From: JAHEEL01 sp963700375
GTDB taxonomy: Bacteria; Actinomycetota; Acidimicrobiia; Spongiisociales; UBA5794
Assembly (NCBI GenBank): GCA_963700375.1
Contig: CAVOXF010000001.1
Span: 1 to 64,000 of the forward strand
Direction: 5' to 3'
Length of the DNA: 64,000 nt
Translations under genes and position numbers: made by a program
Notes under the pieces: generated by a model
What the model saw: the letters and a program-made list of their open reading frames with translations, nothing else
The model's database searches: none
Told to the model about the DNA's origin: nothing
Shown: positions 17,139 to 25,760 of the stretch, one piece after another
How positions within the stretch are numbered: position 1 is the stretch's first letter
Layout of the letters: every line of letters begins with the position of its first letter

Positions 17139-19784
17139 TTGACCGGTGCGAGGGCGTCGAGCGCCCGCAGGCGGGTCGATGAGACTCCACCGGCGATCGA
17201 CACTGCGCTACCGCCGGTTGTCGACGCGCCGGACGCCGAAGAGTCCATCGAACCGGGCGAGGCCGCCGGACAGGCCGTGGCCGGATTGATCGCGGCCGCT
17301 GCGATCGGGCTCATCACATTGGGCGAGGCGGCCGGTGGCATCGGCCAGATCCTGGGTGGGTCAAGCGGCGGCACCACTCCACCCCCGGAGCCGTTCATCG
17401 ACCCCTACGACCAGACACCGCTCCAGGTGGATCCGGAAACCGGCATGGTCTGGTGGCCGTGGGACGGCGAGGAAGGGAGGTGGGTCAACGCTGCCGTTGT
17501 GCCCGGTCTCATCGAGGCGTGGGACCGGGAACTCGACGCAGAAACGGCCCGCCGGGTCGCAGCCCACGATGCGCAGCGAGGGCGCAACTGGGCAGACCTC
17601 CAGGACAGAATCGCACGGTCCGGGGCCCAGGACGCGTTGGGGCAGGCTGCTGAGCAGGCCCGACTCGACGCGTTCGACCGATACGTCGCGGGAGCCGAGG
17701 GTTGGATGGAGAAGGCGGACGCGAACTCGTTGGGGATCCTGGACCGGATCCGGCAGCGTGTCGCGGACCGGGGCTACGCCACCAACGCCGACATCGCCGA
17801 AGCCAGGAGAATCGCCGACGACTCACGAACCTACTGGGACACGATGCAGCGCCTCGGCGAGGAAGACTGGGTCCGGATCCACAACAACCACGCGACGATC
17901 ATCGAGGTGACGGCCAAGACCGGCGCGGCGTTGATCAACCCGATCGCCGCCGGAGGGATCTTCGGAGCCACCGAGTCGATCTACGACGGCAAGGGCGCCA
18001 TGTCCACGATCGGGAACACGGCGATGGGCGCAGGCTTCGGATGGGTCGGGGCCAGAGTGGGCGGCTGGGAGCCGGGCAAGGCCGCACTGGGCAAGATCGG
18101 CTGGGGATCATTGAGCGGCAGCACCACCGCGGCAGGAGAGACGCTCATCCGCGGTGGGACCTGGGAGGACGCCTGGAATTCCGCCAGGATCGGCTTCGTC
18201 GCGGGCGGTGGCGGCGGCATGGTCGAGACCGTGGCAACCGTCGGCCGACCGCCTCCGCCGGACCTTCCCACCATCAGGATTCGCGCCGGCGGCCCGCGTG
18301 CCGGGTACGACACGCCGTTCAACCCGAGGTTGCGGCCACCCGAGTACGGCGGTGTTGGAACGATGCCGAGCCGAACGCCGACGATCCAGGTCCGACCGGG
18401 TGGGTCGCGACCTCACTACGACCAACCGCTGAGCCCCCGCCACGTCGACCCCGACGACCCTCGCTACGTGCCCCCCGGCACTCAGGCCGACCAGGTGCAT
18501 ACCCCCCCTTCGGATTGGTCGGGAACGGCGCCGAAGGTCATCGATCCCGAGGGTCCGCCCGGTGGCCGAGCACCCTCCGAGCCGCCACCGCCCTCGGCGG
18601 TCGACGCGTTCGAAGGACGGCCGCCGACCCCACCACCGTCGGCACCACCACCGACTCCACCGCCCGCGGGTCCGCCGGCCGACGTCCCCGACGGGCCGAT
18701 CCCCGGGTCGCAGTCCGATTGGTCGCGGGATCCCACCGACTACGTGCCGGCCAACGAATCACCCGGTCCCCGAGCACCCTCCACGCCACCACCGCCCTCG
18801 GCGGTCGACGCCGTGGGAAGACCAGCTCTCGGTGACCTACCCGAGCGGATACCCCCAACGCGCGATCAGCTTCTCGGCCAGGCGCGTCCGACGATGCACG
18901 GGTCGGAGATCGTCGACAAGACGATGGGCCAGCCCAGTCACCCCGTTCCCGACGACCTCGGGCCGCAGCCCGCCTCCGCTTCGCCGGGCGCTGCCGGCGG
19001 GATCGACATCGACAGTGAGGGGCGTTTCGTCGTCGGTGATCGGCAGGTCGGCTCGCTCGACCCCGAGAGCGGCATGCTCACCAACCAACGAGGAGAGCGC
19101 ATTCTGATCGCGATGGACGACCAGACCCACCTGCCCGTCGGCTACCTCGAACAGCCCGACACCCCTGCCGGCCTTGCTCCGGCCTACAACGGCAAGGGCG
19201 AGTTGATCGGCCACGTCGATCCCGCGGGCCGGGCGATGGTCAATGGAGAGCTCAGATCGGTCGCGATCGATGCGGAGGGCAATCTCGTTCCCTACGACCC
19301 GCCCCAGGCTGCAGCGAGCACGGGACCTTCACCCGAGGGCTTCGTCGGCCAGCCGCGGATACGCGACGATGTGGCGCCCGTCACCGGCGCCAGCGCAGCA
19401 CCCTCGCGGGCAGAGGTGGAGCCGGTCACCGGTCCTCTGGGTGGTCCTCCTCCCGGAGGGACCACCGGGGGAAGGGTCGAGATCCCGAGCGCTGCGGAAG
19501 TCGACATCAATCCCCGCATCCCCGTGCTCGACGCCGACGGCGCGCCCACCCACTACGTCGAACCGGGGCCCCGAGAAATCCATTTCGACGCAGACGGCAA
19601 CCCGCTCTTCGCCCAGCGAACCTTCCCCGCCCAACCCCTCATCCAGCGTGGTGGGGGAATCAGTGGGCCGGTGCCGGAGGTCTACGACTCCTCAATCGAG
19701 TATTACCCGCTGACGGGTGAGAACGCGCCGCCGCCCGCTCCGCTCGCGGGCGGCACCGGTCCGCCGGGTGGTGACACACCATGA
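17139..19784 (+). CDS. Large Gly/Pro-rich protein of unknown function
   Basis: The product is up to 881 residues. The apparent TTG start at 17139 is doubtful and the true N-terminus may lie upstream across a frameshift. It has a hydrophobic Gly/Ala-rich segment (AGQAVAGLIAAAAIGLITLGEAAGG), then a conserved-looking DPYDQTPLQVDPETGMVWWPWDGEEGRWV block, a charged helical region rich in Trp and Arg (about residues 115-260), a second Gly-rich hydrophobic stretch resembling a glycine-zipper (about 265-385), and a long Pro-rich tail with repeats such as GRAPSEPPPPSAVDA and ETGM/ESGM-type motifs. I do not recognise the family; the layout recalls large secreted or toxin-like proteins without a clear toxin domain. 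It overlaps the next gene by 4 bp (ATGA). Confidence 0.6.
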   Translation: MTGARASSARRRVDETPPAIDTALPPVVDAPDAEESIEPGEAAGQAVAGLIAAAAIGLITLGEAAGGIGQILGGSSGGTTPPPEPFIDPYDQTPLQVDPETGMVWWPWDGEEGRWVNAAVVPGLIEAWDRELDAETARRVAAHDAQRGRNWADLQDRIARSGAQDALGQAAEQARLDAFDRYVAGAEGWMEKADANSLGILDRIRQRVADRGYATNADIAEARRIADDSRTYWDTMQRLGEEDWVRIHNNHATIIEVTAKTGAALINPIAAGGIFGATESIYDGKGAMSTIGNTAMGAGFGWVGARVGGWEPGKAALGKIGWGSLSGSTTAAGETLIRGGTWEDAWNSARIGFVAGGGGGMVETVATVGRPPPPDLPTIRIRAGGPRAGYDTPFNPRLRPPEYGGVGTMPSRTPTIQVRPGGSRPHYDQPLSPRHVDPDDPRYVPPGTQADQVHTPPSDWSGTAPKVIDPEGPPGGRAPSEPPPPSAVDAFEGRPPTPPPSAPPPTPPPAGPPADVPDGPIPGSQSDWSRDPTDYVPANESPGPRAPSTPPPPSAVDAVGRPALGDLPERIPPTRDQLLGQARPTMHGSEIVDKTMGQPSHPVPDDLGPQPASASPGAAGGIDIDSEGRFVVGDRQVGSLDPESGMLTNQRGERILIAMDDQTHLPVGYLEQPDTPAGLAPAYNGKGELIGHVDPAGRAMVNGELRSVAIDAEGNLVPYDPPQAAASTGPSPEGFVGQPRIRDDVAPVTGASAAPSRAEVEPVTGPLGGPPPGGTTGGRVEIPSAAEVDINPRIPVLDADGAPTHYVEPGPREIHFDADGNPLFAQRTFPAQPLIQRGGGISGPVPEVYDSSIEYYPLTGENAPPPAPLAGGTGPPGGDTP

Positions 19785-21658
19785 CCGAGGACCTCCGTTC
19801 CGAGTTGCTGAGTCGGGAAGAAGTGGTGTGGATGACGGACCGTGAGGTGTCGGCGCATTCGCCACTCGCGTCGTTCGTCGGCCTCGCAGAAGCGACCGCG
19901 ATGCAGTCCCCCAGTCGGCGCGGTCTGTCAGGCGAGACTTGGGACCAGGTGTTCGCGGTGCTGCGACAGCCCCAATCGCGTGTCAGGGTCACGGTTCCCG
20001 GCGCCACGGAGAGCCTTGTCCAGTACTTCCTCGGTGGAGGAGCCGAAGGGGAAGGGCTGATCGGGTGCTGGCTCGAAGGCGACGGCCTGCGGGTGTCCTA
20101 CCCCTGGTCGGAGCGCGACGTCGTATCGCTGGTCTCCCAGGTGGTGTTCCCCACCCCTCCGGAGACCGCCGCCATCGATGCTCTCGTCCTCGGCCCGGAC
20201 GGGCTCGCAGCGCTGTGCGCCTCGGTCGACGCGATCCGGTCGCAGTTCTTCGCGGCCATGGTGGACCGCAAGACCGATGTGGAGTACCGGATCGATCGAT
20301 CGACCCTCGAGGATCAGGCCGCGGCAGGGTCGGAGTCGATCGATGCTCGATGGCTCGTTTCAATGCTGGGGCTCACCGGCTTCATGCCTCCGGTGACCAG
20401 CGAGGCCATCGACCGCGGCGTCGCGGAGCTCGTCGGATCGGGACTCCTCGTCGGTGTGCAGGACGATTGGCGTCCGGGGCCGACACTCCTCACGCTCGCC
20501 GCTTGGTGGAGGAACCCGCTCCCGGCGATCTCGTGCGAGACCACAGTCTTCGACAACGGTCGCGTGTCGCACCACGAACACCGGGTCATCATCAGGGGAA
20601 ATGGTCCGCTGTGCGTGCTCCACCGGACGGGCGGACCGGGGGCCGGCCTGCCCATCACGATCGGCTCCGTCGATCCGTTGGACTACTTCGATGACATGAC
20701 CCGTGCGTTGCGGCGAGTGACGACGAACGAGCCGGAGTTCGTCTACGTGGCCGAATCGACGGCCGTTCGTGATCTCAACGCAACCAACGCGATTGCCGGG
20801 TATCTGCAACCGGGACGGTGGTACCACGTACGGGGCGAGGCCGGAGCGTGGGCGCATGTCACGGATCCGAGCGGACCACTCGAGGGATGGGCGCCGGTCG
20901 CCGAGCTCAACCGCCGGGTCGAGGTGCCCGACGAGGTGGTGCCTGAACCTGAGACCCCACTTCGCGAGCCGGCCTGGGAAGCAACCCACATCGTGCCCTC
21001 CCAGGGACTCAGGTCCTGGTCGAGTCCCGACGGGGGCAGCGCCCCGATCGCCAACCTGGCGGGCGGCGTGGAACTCCAGGTGACCGAGTGGCAGTCGGAC
21101 TGGGCCGGTGTCCGCGCCGAGAACGGATGGGTAGCGTGGGTCGACGGCCGGCAACTGGTTCCCATCCATACCGAAGCTACGCGACCGCCCAATTCGCCTG
21201 CTCGCGTGCCAACCGGTGCCGCCACACCGGAGGACACGACCGGCGTCGCCGCTGCAAGCGGTGCGAATCGCGTATCGCTCATCGCCGCAATCGCGCTGCT
21301 CGTCAGTGCGTTCCTTCCGTGGTGGGGCGAAGACGCCCGGGGCTCATTCGACACCTCGCTCTTCCACGTCTGGAACGATTCCTACGAGACGGGTGCGCTC
21401 ACGATCGGATTGCTCACGCTCGTCGTCGCCCTGGCTGCGCTGGCAACCATCTTCGTAGCCGAAGCCGCTCGGCATCGGAGGCTTGTGGGAGGGATCGCTG
21501 CCGGCATCGCTACGACATGGCTGCTCATGACCTTCGCCTATCTCTTCATCGACGCCGAGGAGCTGGGCACTGCCGTCGCCGACCTCTTCACGGCATACTT
21601 CGCCCTCGGCCCGTGGATGGCGCTCGCGGCCGGGATCACACTGCTGGTAAGGCGCTGA
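19781..21658 (+). CDS. SH3-like domain membrane protein, unknown function
   Basis: This 625-residue protein starts at the ATG overlapping the upstream stop (ATGA). Residues 1-310 are a soluble alpha/beta region without a motif I can name (it begins LRSELLSREEVVWMTDREVSAHSPL). Residues about 330-480 hold two bacterial SH3-like strands (STAVRDLNATNAIAGYLQPGRWYHVRGEAGAWAHV, then GLRSWSSPDGG...LQVTEWQSDWAGVRAENGWVAWVDG). Four membrane helices end the protein (SLIAAIALLVSAFLPWW; ALTIGLLTLVVALAALATIFVA; LVGGIAAGIATTWLLMTFAYLF; FALGPWMALAAGITLLV). The overlap and same strand imply an operon with the genes on either side. Its role is unknown; a complex at the membrane with its neighbours is my inference. 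Confidence 0.65.
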   Translation: MTEDLRSELLSREEVVWMTDREVSAHSPLASFVGLAEATAMQSPSRRGLSGETWDQVFAVLRQPQSRVRVTVPGATESLVQYFLGGGAEGEGLIGCWLEGDGLRVSYPWSERDVVSLVSQVVFPTPPETAAIDALVLGPDGLAALCASVDAIRSQFFAAMVDRKTDVEYRIDRSTLEDQAAAGSESIDARWLVSMLGLTGFMPPVTSEAIDRGVAELVGSGLLVGVQDDWRPGPTLLTLAAWWRNPLPAISCETTVFDNGRVSHHEHRVIIRGNGPLCVLHRTGGPGAGLPITIGSVDPLDYFDDMTRALRRVTTNEPEFVYVAESTAVRDLNATNAIAGYLQPGRWYHVRGEAGAWAHVTDPSGPLEGWAPVAELNRRVEVPDEVVPEPETPLREPAWEATHIVPSQGLRSWSSPDGGSAPIANLAGGVELQVTEWQSDWAGVRAENGWVAWVDGRQLVPIHTEATRPPNSPARVPTGAATPEDTTGVAAASGANRVSLIAAIALLVSAFLPWWGEDARGSFDTSLFHVWNDSYETGALTIGLLTLVVALAALATIFVAEAARHRRLVGGIAAGIATTWLLMTFAYLFIDAEELGTAVADLFTAYFALGPWMALAAGITLLVRR

Positions 21659-21661
21659 GGC

Positions 21662-22681
21662 GTGAGCGCACCACCGCCCGGAGGACCACCGCCCCCTCGC
21701 CCACCGTCGCCGCCACCACCGCCGCCACCGCCCGAGTCGCCGCCCGACCGCTCGGGCTCAGCGGCGACACAACGCCTTGTCGCCATCCTGGTGGCGATCG
21801 GTGTCGTGCTCGTACTCGCGGCGGTTGGGATCCCCACCCTCACGACCGACGCGGAACCCACGGCGGCCACCGAAGCAACCACCACCGCGGCGCCCTCCAC
21901 GATCGCGACACCGACGACGACGACCGCCGCCACCACCACGCTCCCCGCTACGACGACCTCGACAACGACTCCGCCGGTCGTCCTGACGGTGGGCCACTGG
22001 TTCTACGTCTCGGTGTTCCAGACCCGTGACGACGACGGTGAACTCTCCGGATTCGAGATCGACCTCGTCGACGAACTGATGAAACGGATCGGCACGGAGG
22101 CCAAGTGGGTCGAGACCGACCTCACCGCGCTGTACGACGGGACGGCGGTGGGCACGTACGACCTCGCGGTCGGCGGCCTGGCCGTCCTCAACGCCAGGTT
22201 GAAAGACGTCCGCTACTCCACGCCCTACTTCCTACCGCAATACGGATTGATCGTGGATGCCGAAAGCGACAGCACCATTACCGCCTTCGACGCGCTCTCC
22301 GCGTCGGACACCGTCGCGGTCCTGCGGAGCACACGCGCGATCGCGTGGGCCGAAACGAACCTCGCACCGATCGGAGTGCAGGTTGTCCAATTCGAGAGCC
22401 CCGGCGAGGCCCGCGACGCGCTGCGCAGCGGCGAGGCCGACGCCCTGATTTCGACCGCGCTGTACCCCCTGGTGGCGGCGGGTCGTCTCGAGTCCCTCCG
22501 GCTCGTTGATACAACAGCAAGCGGCAGCGTCTTCGCCTTCGCCGTCGACCCGGCTCAACCAGAGCTGCTCGCTCGAGTGGACGCAGCGCTCGCCGCTGCC
22601 ATCGACGACGGCACGTATCAGGAGATCTACGACCGCTGGTTCGACGACGGCGCAGGAAGTGTCGCAGGGCCGGAGACGTAG
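21662..22681 (+). CDS. Membrane-anchored family 3 solute-binding protein
   Basis: The start is GTG at 21662, three bases after the previous stop. A cytoplasmic Pro-rich tail (residues 1-30) precedes one membrane helix (LVAILVAIGVVLVLAAVGIPTL), a Thr-rich linker (about 60-105), and an SBP_bac_3 domain (about 108-330) with typical motifs: DDGELSGFEIDLVDELMKRIG, YDLAVGGLAV...RLKDVRYSTPYF, and a DALRSGEADALIS strand. Family 3 domains bind amino acids or similar small solutes. There is no permease or ATPase nearby and the protein is tethered by a transmembrane anchor rather than a lipobox, so it may be a sensor or part of the operon's membrane complex rather than a classical transporter subunit. 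Confidence 0.8.
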   Translation: MSAPPPGGPPPPRPPSPPPPPPPPESPPDRSGSAATQRLVAILVAIGVVLVLAAVGIPTLTTDAEPTAATEATTTAAPSTIATPTTTTAATTTLPATTTSTTTPPVVLTVGHWFYVSVFQTRDDDGELSGFEIDLVDELMKRIGTEAKWVETDLTALYDGTAVGTYDLAVGGLAVLNARLKDVRYSTPYFLPQYGLIVDAESDSTITAFDALSASDTVAVLRSTRAIAWAETNLAPIGVQVVQFESPGEARDALRSGEADALISTALYPLVAAGRLESLRLVDTTASGSVFAFAVDPAQPELLARVDAALAAAIDDGTYQEIYDRWFDDGAGSVAGPET

Positions 22682-23390
22682 CTCCGAACGCGTGGAACTC
22701 GACTTCCGATTCCCGTGATAGGGGCAAACGACCTTCAAGCGCCTCGAATCTCGTGATGGCACTGCAATCTGGGAGGGTTGCGTCAGCCTGCGTTCGATGC
22801 CGCGAAGAGGAGGACCAGATGGCTCGTCCAGTCGGTCGCTCAAGTGCGCGAACGCCGCTGCGTTCGGCCGCTTGGGCTGTGGGTCGAGCATGACGGTGCG
22901 TGATCTCGGTTTCGCGATGCCCGGAACGGTTGCCTACCGCTCCCTCTCGGTGCTGCCGTTCGGGGGTCGTCCGCGGGATTGGAACCGTCCATGCGATATG
23001 TCGCTCGATCTCGAATCCGCCATCGAGGGATCCGACACATGGCACCGTTCGAGGGATGGGCAGTACCGCCGATCGGGGATCCTCCCCCGCATCCGTCCGG
23101 TGCCTCGACCCGAGGGACGCGCAATGACGACAAGGCGTTGAAGGCGACACATCGCAACGAGCAGCCGCCAATCGTCCGGTCGTCGGCGGACAGTCGGCGT
23201 CGAACGCGCCGCCGATCGGGAGCGGTGACGATCCAACCGGGTCTCGTTGGCGCTGCTCGACGGTATTTGCCGACAAGGCGGGGCGACATCACTCGAGCGA
23301 GCAGGCAGTCGGGACCCTGTGTCTGGTGAACCGACCGCTCAATCCCGATTGGAAGAAGCGGCGGCCAGCGTTCACAGAACGAGCGGCTAT
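22682..23390. other. Non-coding stretch, about 700 bp
   Basis: This lies between two convergent genes. A short open frame starting at 22819 follows a good GAGGAGG site but encodes only about 24 residues, and the frame overlapping its end shows no recognisable motif. I see no RNA gene, strong hairpin terminator or mobile element. It may contain remnants of a decayed gene. Confidence 0.45.
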
Positions 23391-25367
23391 CTACGCATCA
23401 AAGTCGCCCGCGACGGGCAGCCACCACGGGCCGGCGCCCGGCCACGTTCTCTGGGCATCCGCGATGCCCTGGGTCAGGGTGTGGCGGAAGTAGAACGTGG
23501 CGTTCGACGGCCGGTATACCGCCGGTGTGTCCACCCCGTTCACCACACCCCAGTCCCCGGAGACGAAACGGTCGCCGGGGTCGCCGAAATAGAACTGCCC
23601 GCTCGCGATCCCGGTCGTCAACGTGTTGCGGTAGTAGAAGAACCCGGATGACTCGCGATGCAGGCCGATCTCGTCGATCCCGTCGCCGTCCCAGTCGCCG
23701 ACAACCGGCTTGTCCCCTGCATTGCCGAACAGGAAGGAGTAGTCGGCGGCCCCCAGGCCGCCACCGTTGCGTCCGAGCTTGTTGATGATGTAGAAGCGTG
23801 CTTCGGCCGGGCGATAGATCGACAGCGTGTCACACCCATCCCCGTTGAAATCACCGGCGAGCGGAACGTCGCCTGGGTTCCCGAAGAAGAACGTCAGGTT
23901 CGCGACCCCTTGGCTGTTCGAGTTGCGGAGGTAGGCAAACCCGTCGGACTGGCGATACAGGCCCGGTGTGTCCACCCCGTCGCAGTTCCAGTCGCCCACG
24001 AACGGGGAGTCGCCGGGATTGCCGTAGTAGAACTGCGACACGGCACCGGACTGATTCCGCAATCGCCAGATTCCTGTGCTCGGATCGACGAGGCCGTACA
24101 TGTCGTCCCCGGGAACGACCGGGGGCGGATCATCCTCTTCGACCTTGACCGTACGCTTCACCTGAACCGCCGGGTTGCCGGCCGCGTCCTCGACGTCGTA
24201 GGTAACCGTGTGATTCCCTGCCGTCGATGTGTCGATCACGTCGCCGACGACCACGATGTCGCCGGTGATATCCCCGTCGACGTCATCCACTGCCGTGGCG
24301 CCGGCGTCGGCGTAGGAGTCGCCGACGGTGAGCGTGACCAGCGGCTGGCCCAGCAGCGTGATCACCGGTGGGGTCGTGTCCGGAATCGGCTTGTTGAGCG
24401 TGTAGCTGTCGATGGGGTTTGCATCGTCGGCGACCGACCAGAACTCGAACGTGAGCGAGCCTTCGTCGGCCTCGGCAATGACGGTGCCGTAGTCGCCGTT
24501 GTAGCGCGCCTCGCTCCCGGGCAGCGGTGTACCGAAATCGTACAGGCTCCGTCCGCCGGCGCCGCTGGTGAGGTACACGATGTCGGTGCCATCGGAATTC
24601 TCGTCCCTCAGGATTCGCTCGTACACGTGGTCGTGTCCGCCGAGCACCGCGTCGGCCCCCCATGCCTCGAAGGGCCATTGCATGTTCGGATTCGATCCGT
24701 GAGCCGTCGATGAAGAGTACGGAACGTGGTGGAAATAGACCACGTTCCACGGGGACGTGGAAGCGGCAAGCTGCGCCTGGAGCCAGGTCTTCTGCGCATC
24801 GAGGTCGACTCCAGGCTCGCCTTCGTTCGAATCGAGTGCGAAGAAGTGGACGGGCCCCTCGACAAAGTCGTAGTAGAGCTCGTTGCCGGGAAGCGTGAAG
24901 TACGCCAGGTATCCGGCGATCCCGGTGCCGTCCTCGTAGTCGTGGTTGCCGGCTGTCGGGAAGAAGCGATTCGTCGGACTGCCGGTTCCGTAGGCACCGA
25001 TGTACGAGCCAATGAAGTCGGAGTAGGGCTTGCCGACGTTCCAATCGATCATGGAGTACGCAGGCGGCTTCACCACGGACGTTGTGCCGTAGGTGTTGTC
25101 GCCCGTCGTGATGACCAGATCGACGGCCTGGGCGTCGACGAGGTCCGCAACCGCCTGCGTATCCGGCCCATCGGAATAGCCGTAGTCGCCTACCGCCGCA
25201 AACCGGACCGTGTCGCCGGGAGCCGCGTCCGCCGGTTGGTTGGCGCCAACGAGTACGAGCGCAGAGGCGATCACGGCCAGGACGAGCGCGACCAGCAACA
25301 ACCGCGGTTGGGGATGCGCCGCCGCCAACGACCCACCGCTCCAACCGACTCGCCCGTATGAGCGCAT
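23391..25367 (-). CDS. Secreted metallophosphoesterase with DUF5011 and FG-GAP-like repeats
   Basis: This 658-residue exported protein has a signal peptide (LLLVALVLAVIASALVLVGA...ADA). Residues about 52-330 are a calcineurin-like (purple acid phosphatase type) phosphoesterase with all metal motifs visible: VGDYG, TGDN, GNHD, YFHHVPY and GGHDH. Residues about 333-410 form a DUF5011-type Ig-like domain (PPVITLLGQPLVTLTVGDSY...GATAVDDVDGDIT). From about 425 to the end there are repeats resembling FG-GAP blades (GDWNCDGVDTPGLYR, GDFNGDGCDTLSIYRP, GDWDGDGIDEIGLHR). Probably an extracellular phosphatase that releases phosphate. GAGGAGGGG precedes the ATG. The substrate is not determined. Confidence 0.88.
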   Translation of the reverse strand: MRSYGRVGWSGGSLAAAHPQPRLLLVALVLAVIASALVLVGANQPADAAPGDTVRFAAVGDYGYSDGPDTQAVADLVDAQAVDLVITTGDNTYGTTSVVKPPAYSMIDWNVGKPYSDFIGSYIGAYGTGSPTNRFFPTAGNHDYEDGTGIAGYLAYFTLPGNELYYDFVEGPVHFFALDSNEGEPGVDLDAQKTWLQAQLAASTSPWNVVYFHHVPYSSSTAHGSNPNMQWPFEAWGADAVLGGHDHVYERILRDENSDGTDIVYLTSGAGGRSLYDFGTPLPGSEARYNGDYGTVIAEADEGSLTFEFWSVADDANPIDSYTLNKPIPDTTPPVITLLGQPLVTLTVGDSYADAGATAVDDVDGDITGDIVVVGDVIDTSTAGNHTVTYDVEDAAGNPAVQVKRTVKVEEDDPPPVVPGDDMYGLVDPSTGIWRLRNQSGAVSQFYYGNPGDSPFVGDWNCDGVDTPGLYRQSDGFAYLRNSNSQGVANLTFFFGNPGDVPLAGDFNGDGCDTLSIYRPAEARFYIINKLGRNGGGLGAADYSFLFGNAGDKPVVGDWDGDGIDEIGLHRESSGFFYYRNTLTTGIASGQFYFGDPGDRFVSGDWGVVNGVDTPAVYRPSNATFYFRHTLTQGIADAQRTWPGAGPWWLPVAGDFDA

Positions 25368-25760
25368 GGCCCCTCCTCAGTCCTTCTCAAACATCTTGCC
25401 GACGATCGCGCCGGTCGAAGTCGGCAGCCGGTGACCGTGTGCGAAACGAACGCCACCGGTCCGCATAGATATCCGCCCAAGCCGCATGCCCGCCCCACTT
25501 CGAGAGAGCGGAAACGTCCGCTCGCCACCAGCCTTCCAATTATCGCGAAGAATCGCGGATAGTCCCCTGTCGCGCCAGCGCGGCACGACTTTTCCCCCGA
25601 CAGAACGGCGCGTTGGCCGCTCAATATCAGTCTTCCACCGGATGCACCGTGCGTCAACCCGTTGCTACTCAGCGCAGCAGGGCAACCGGAAGGCCGGTGG
25701 CGGCGCGGTCATGCACCGGCGCTATGCGTGGCAACAACTCACATCGGCCTGAGAGCACGA
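25368..25760. other. Divergent intergenic region
   Basis: About 390 bp lie between the phosphoesterase (minus) and the DUF2142 gene (plus), probably holding both promoters. An AT-richer spot (attatc near 25550, GATAAT on the minus strand) could be a -10 for the phosphoesterase, but I see no convincing -35. No RNA motif is recognised. Confidence 0.4.

Noticed and set aside
22819..22890. Mini-gene of about 24 codons with a good GAGGAGG site
   Set aside because: Too short, with no motif, hydrophobic segment or leader-peptide context; the following overlapping frame is also unrecognisable.
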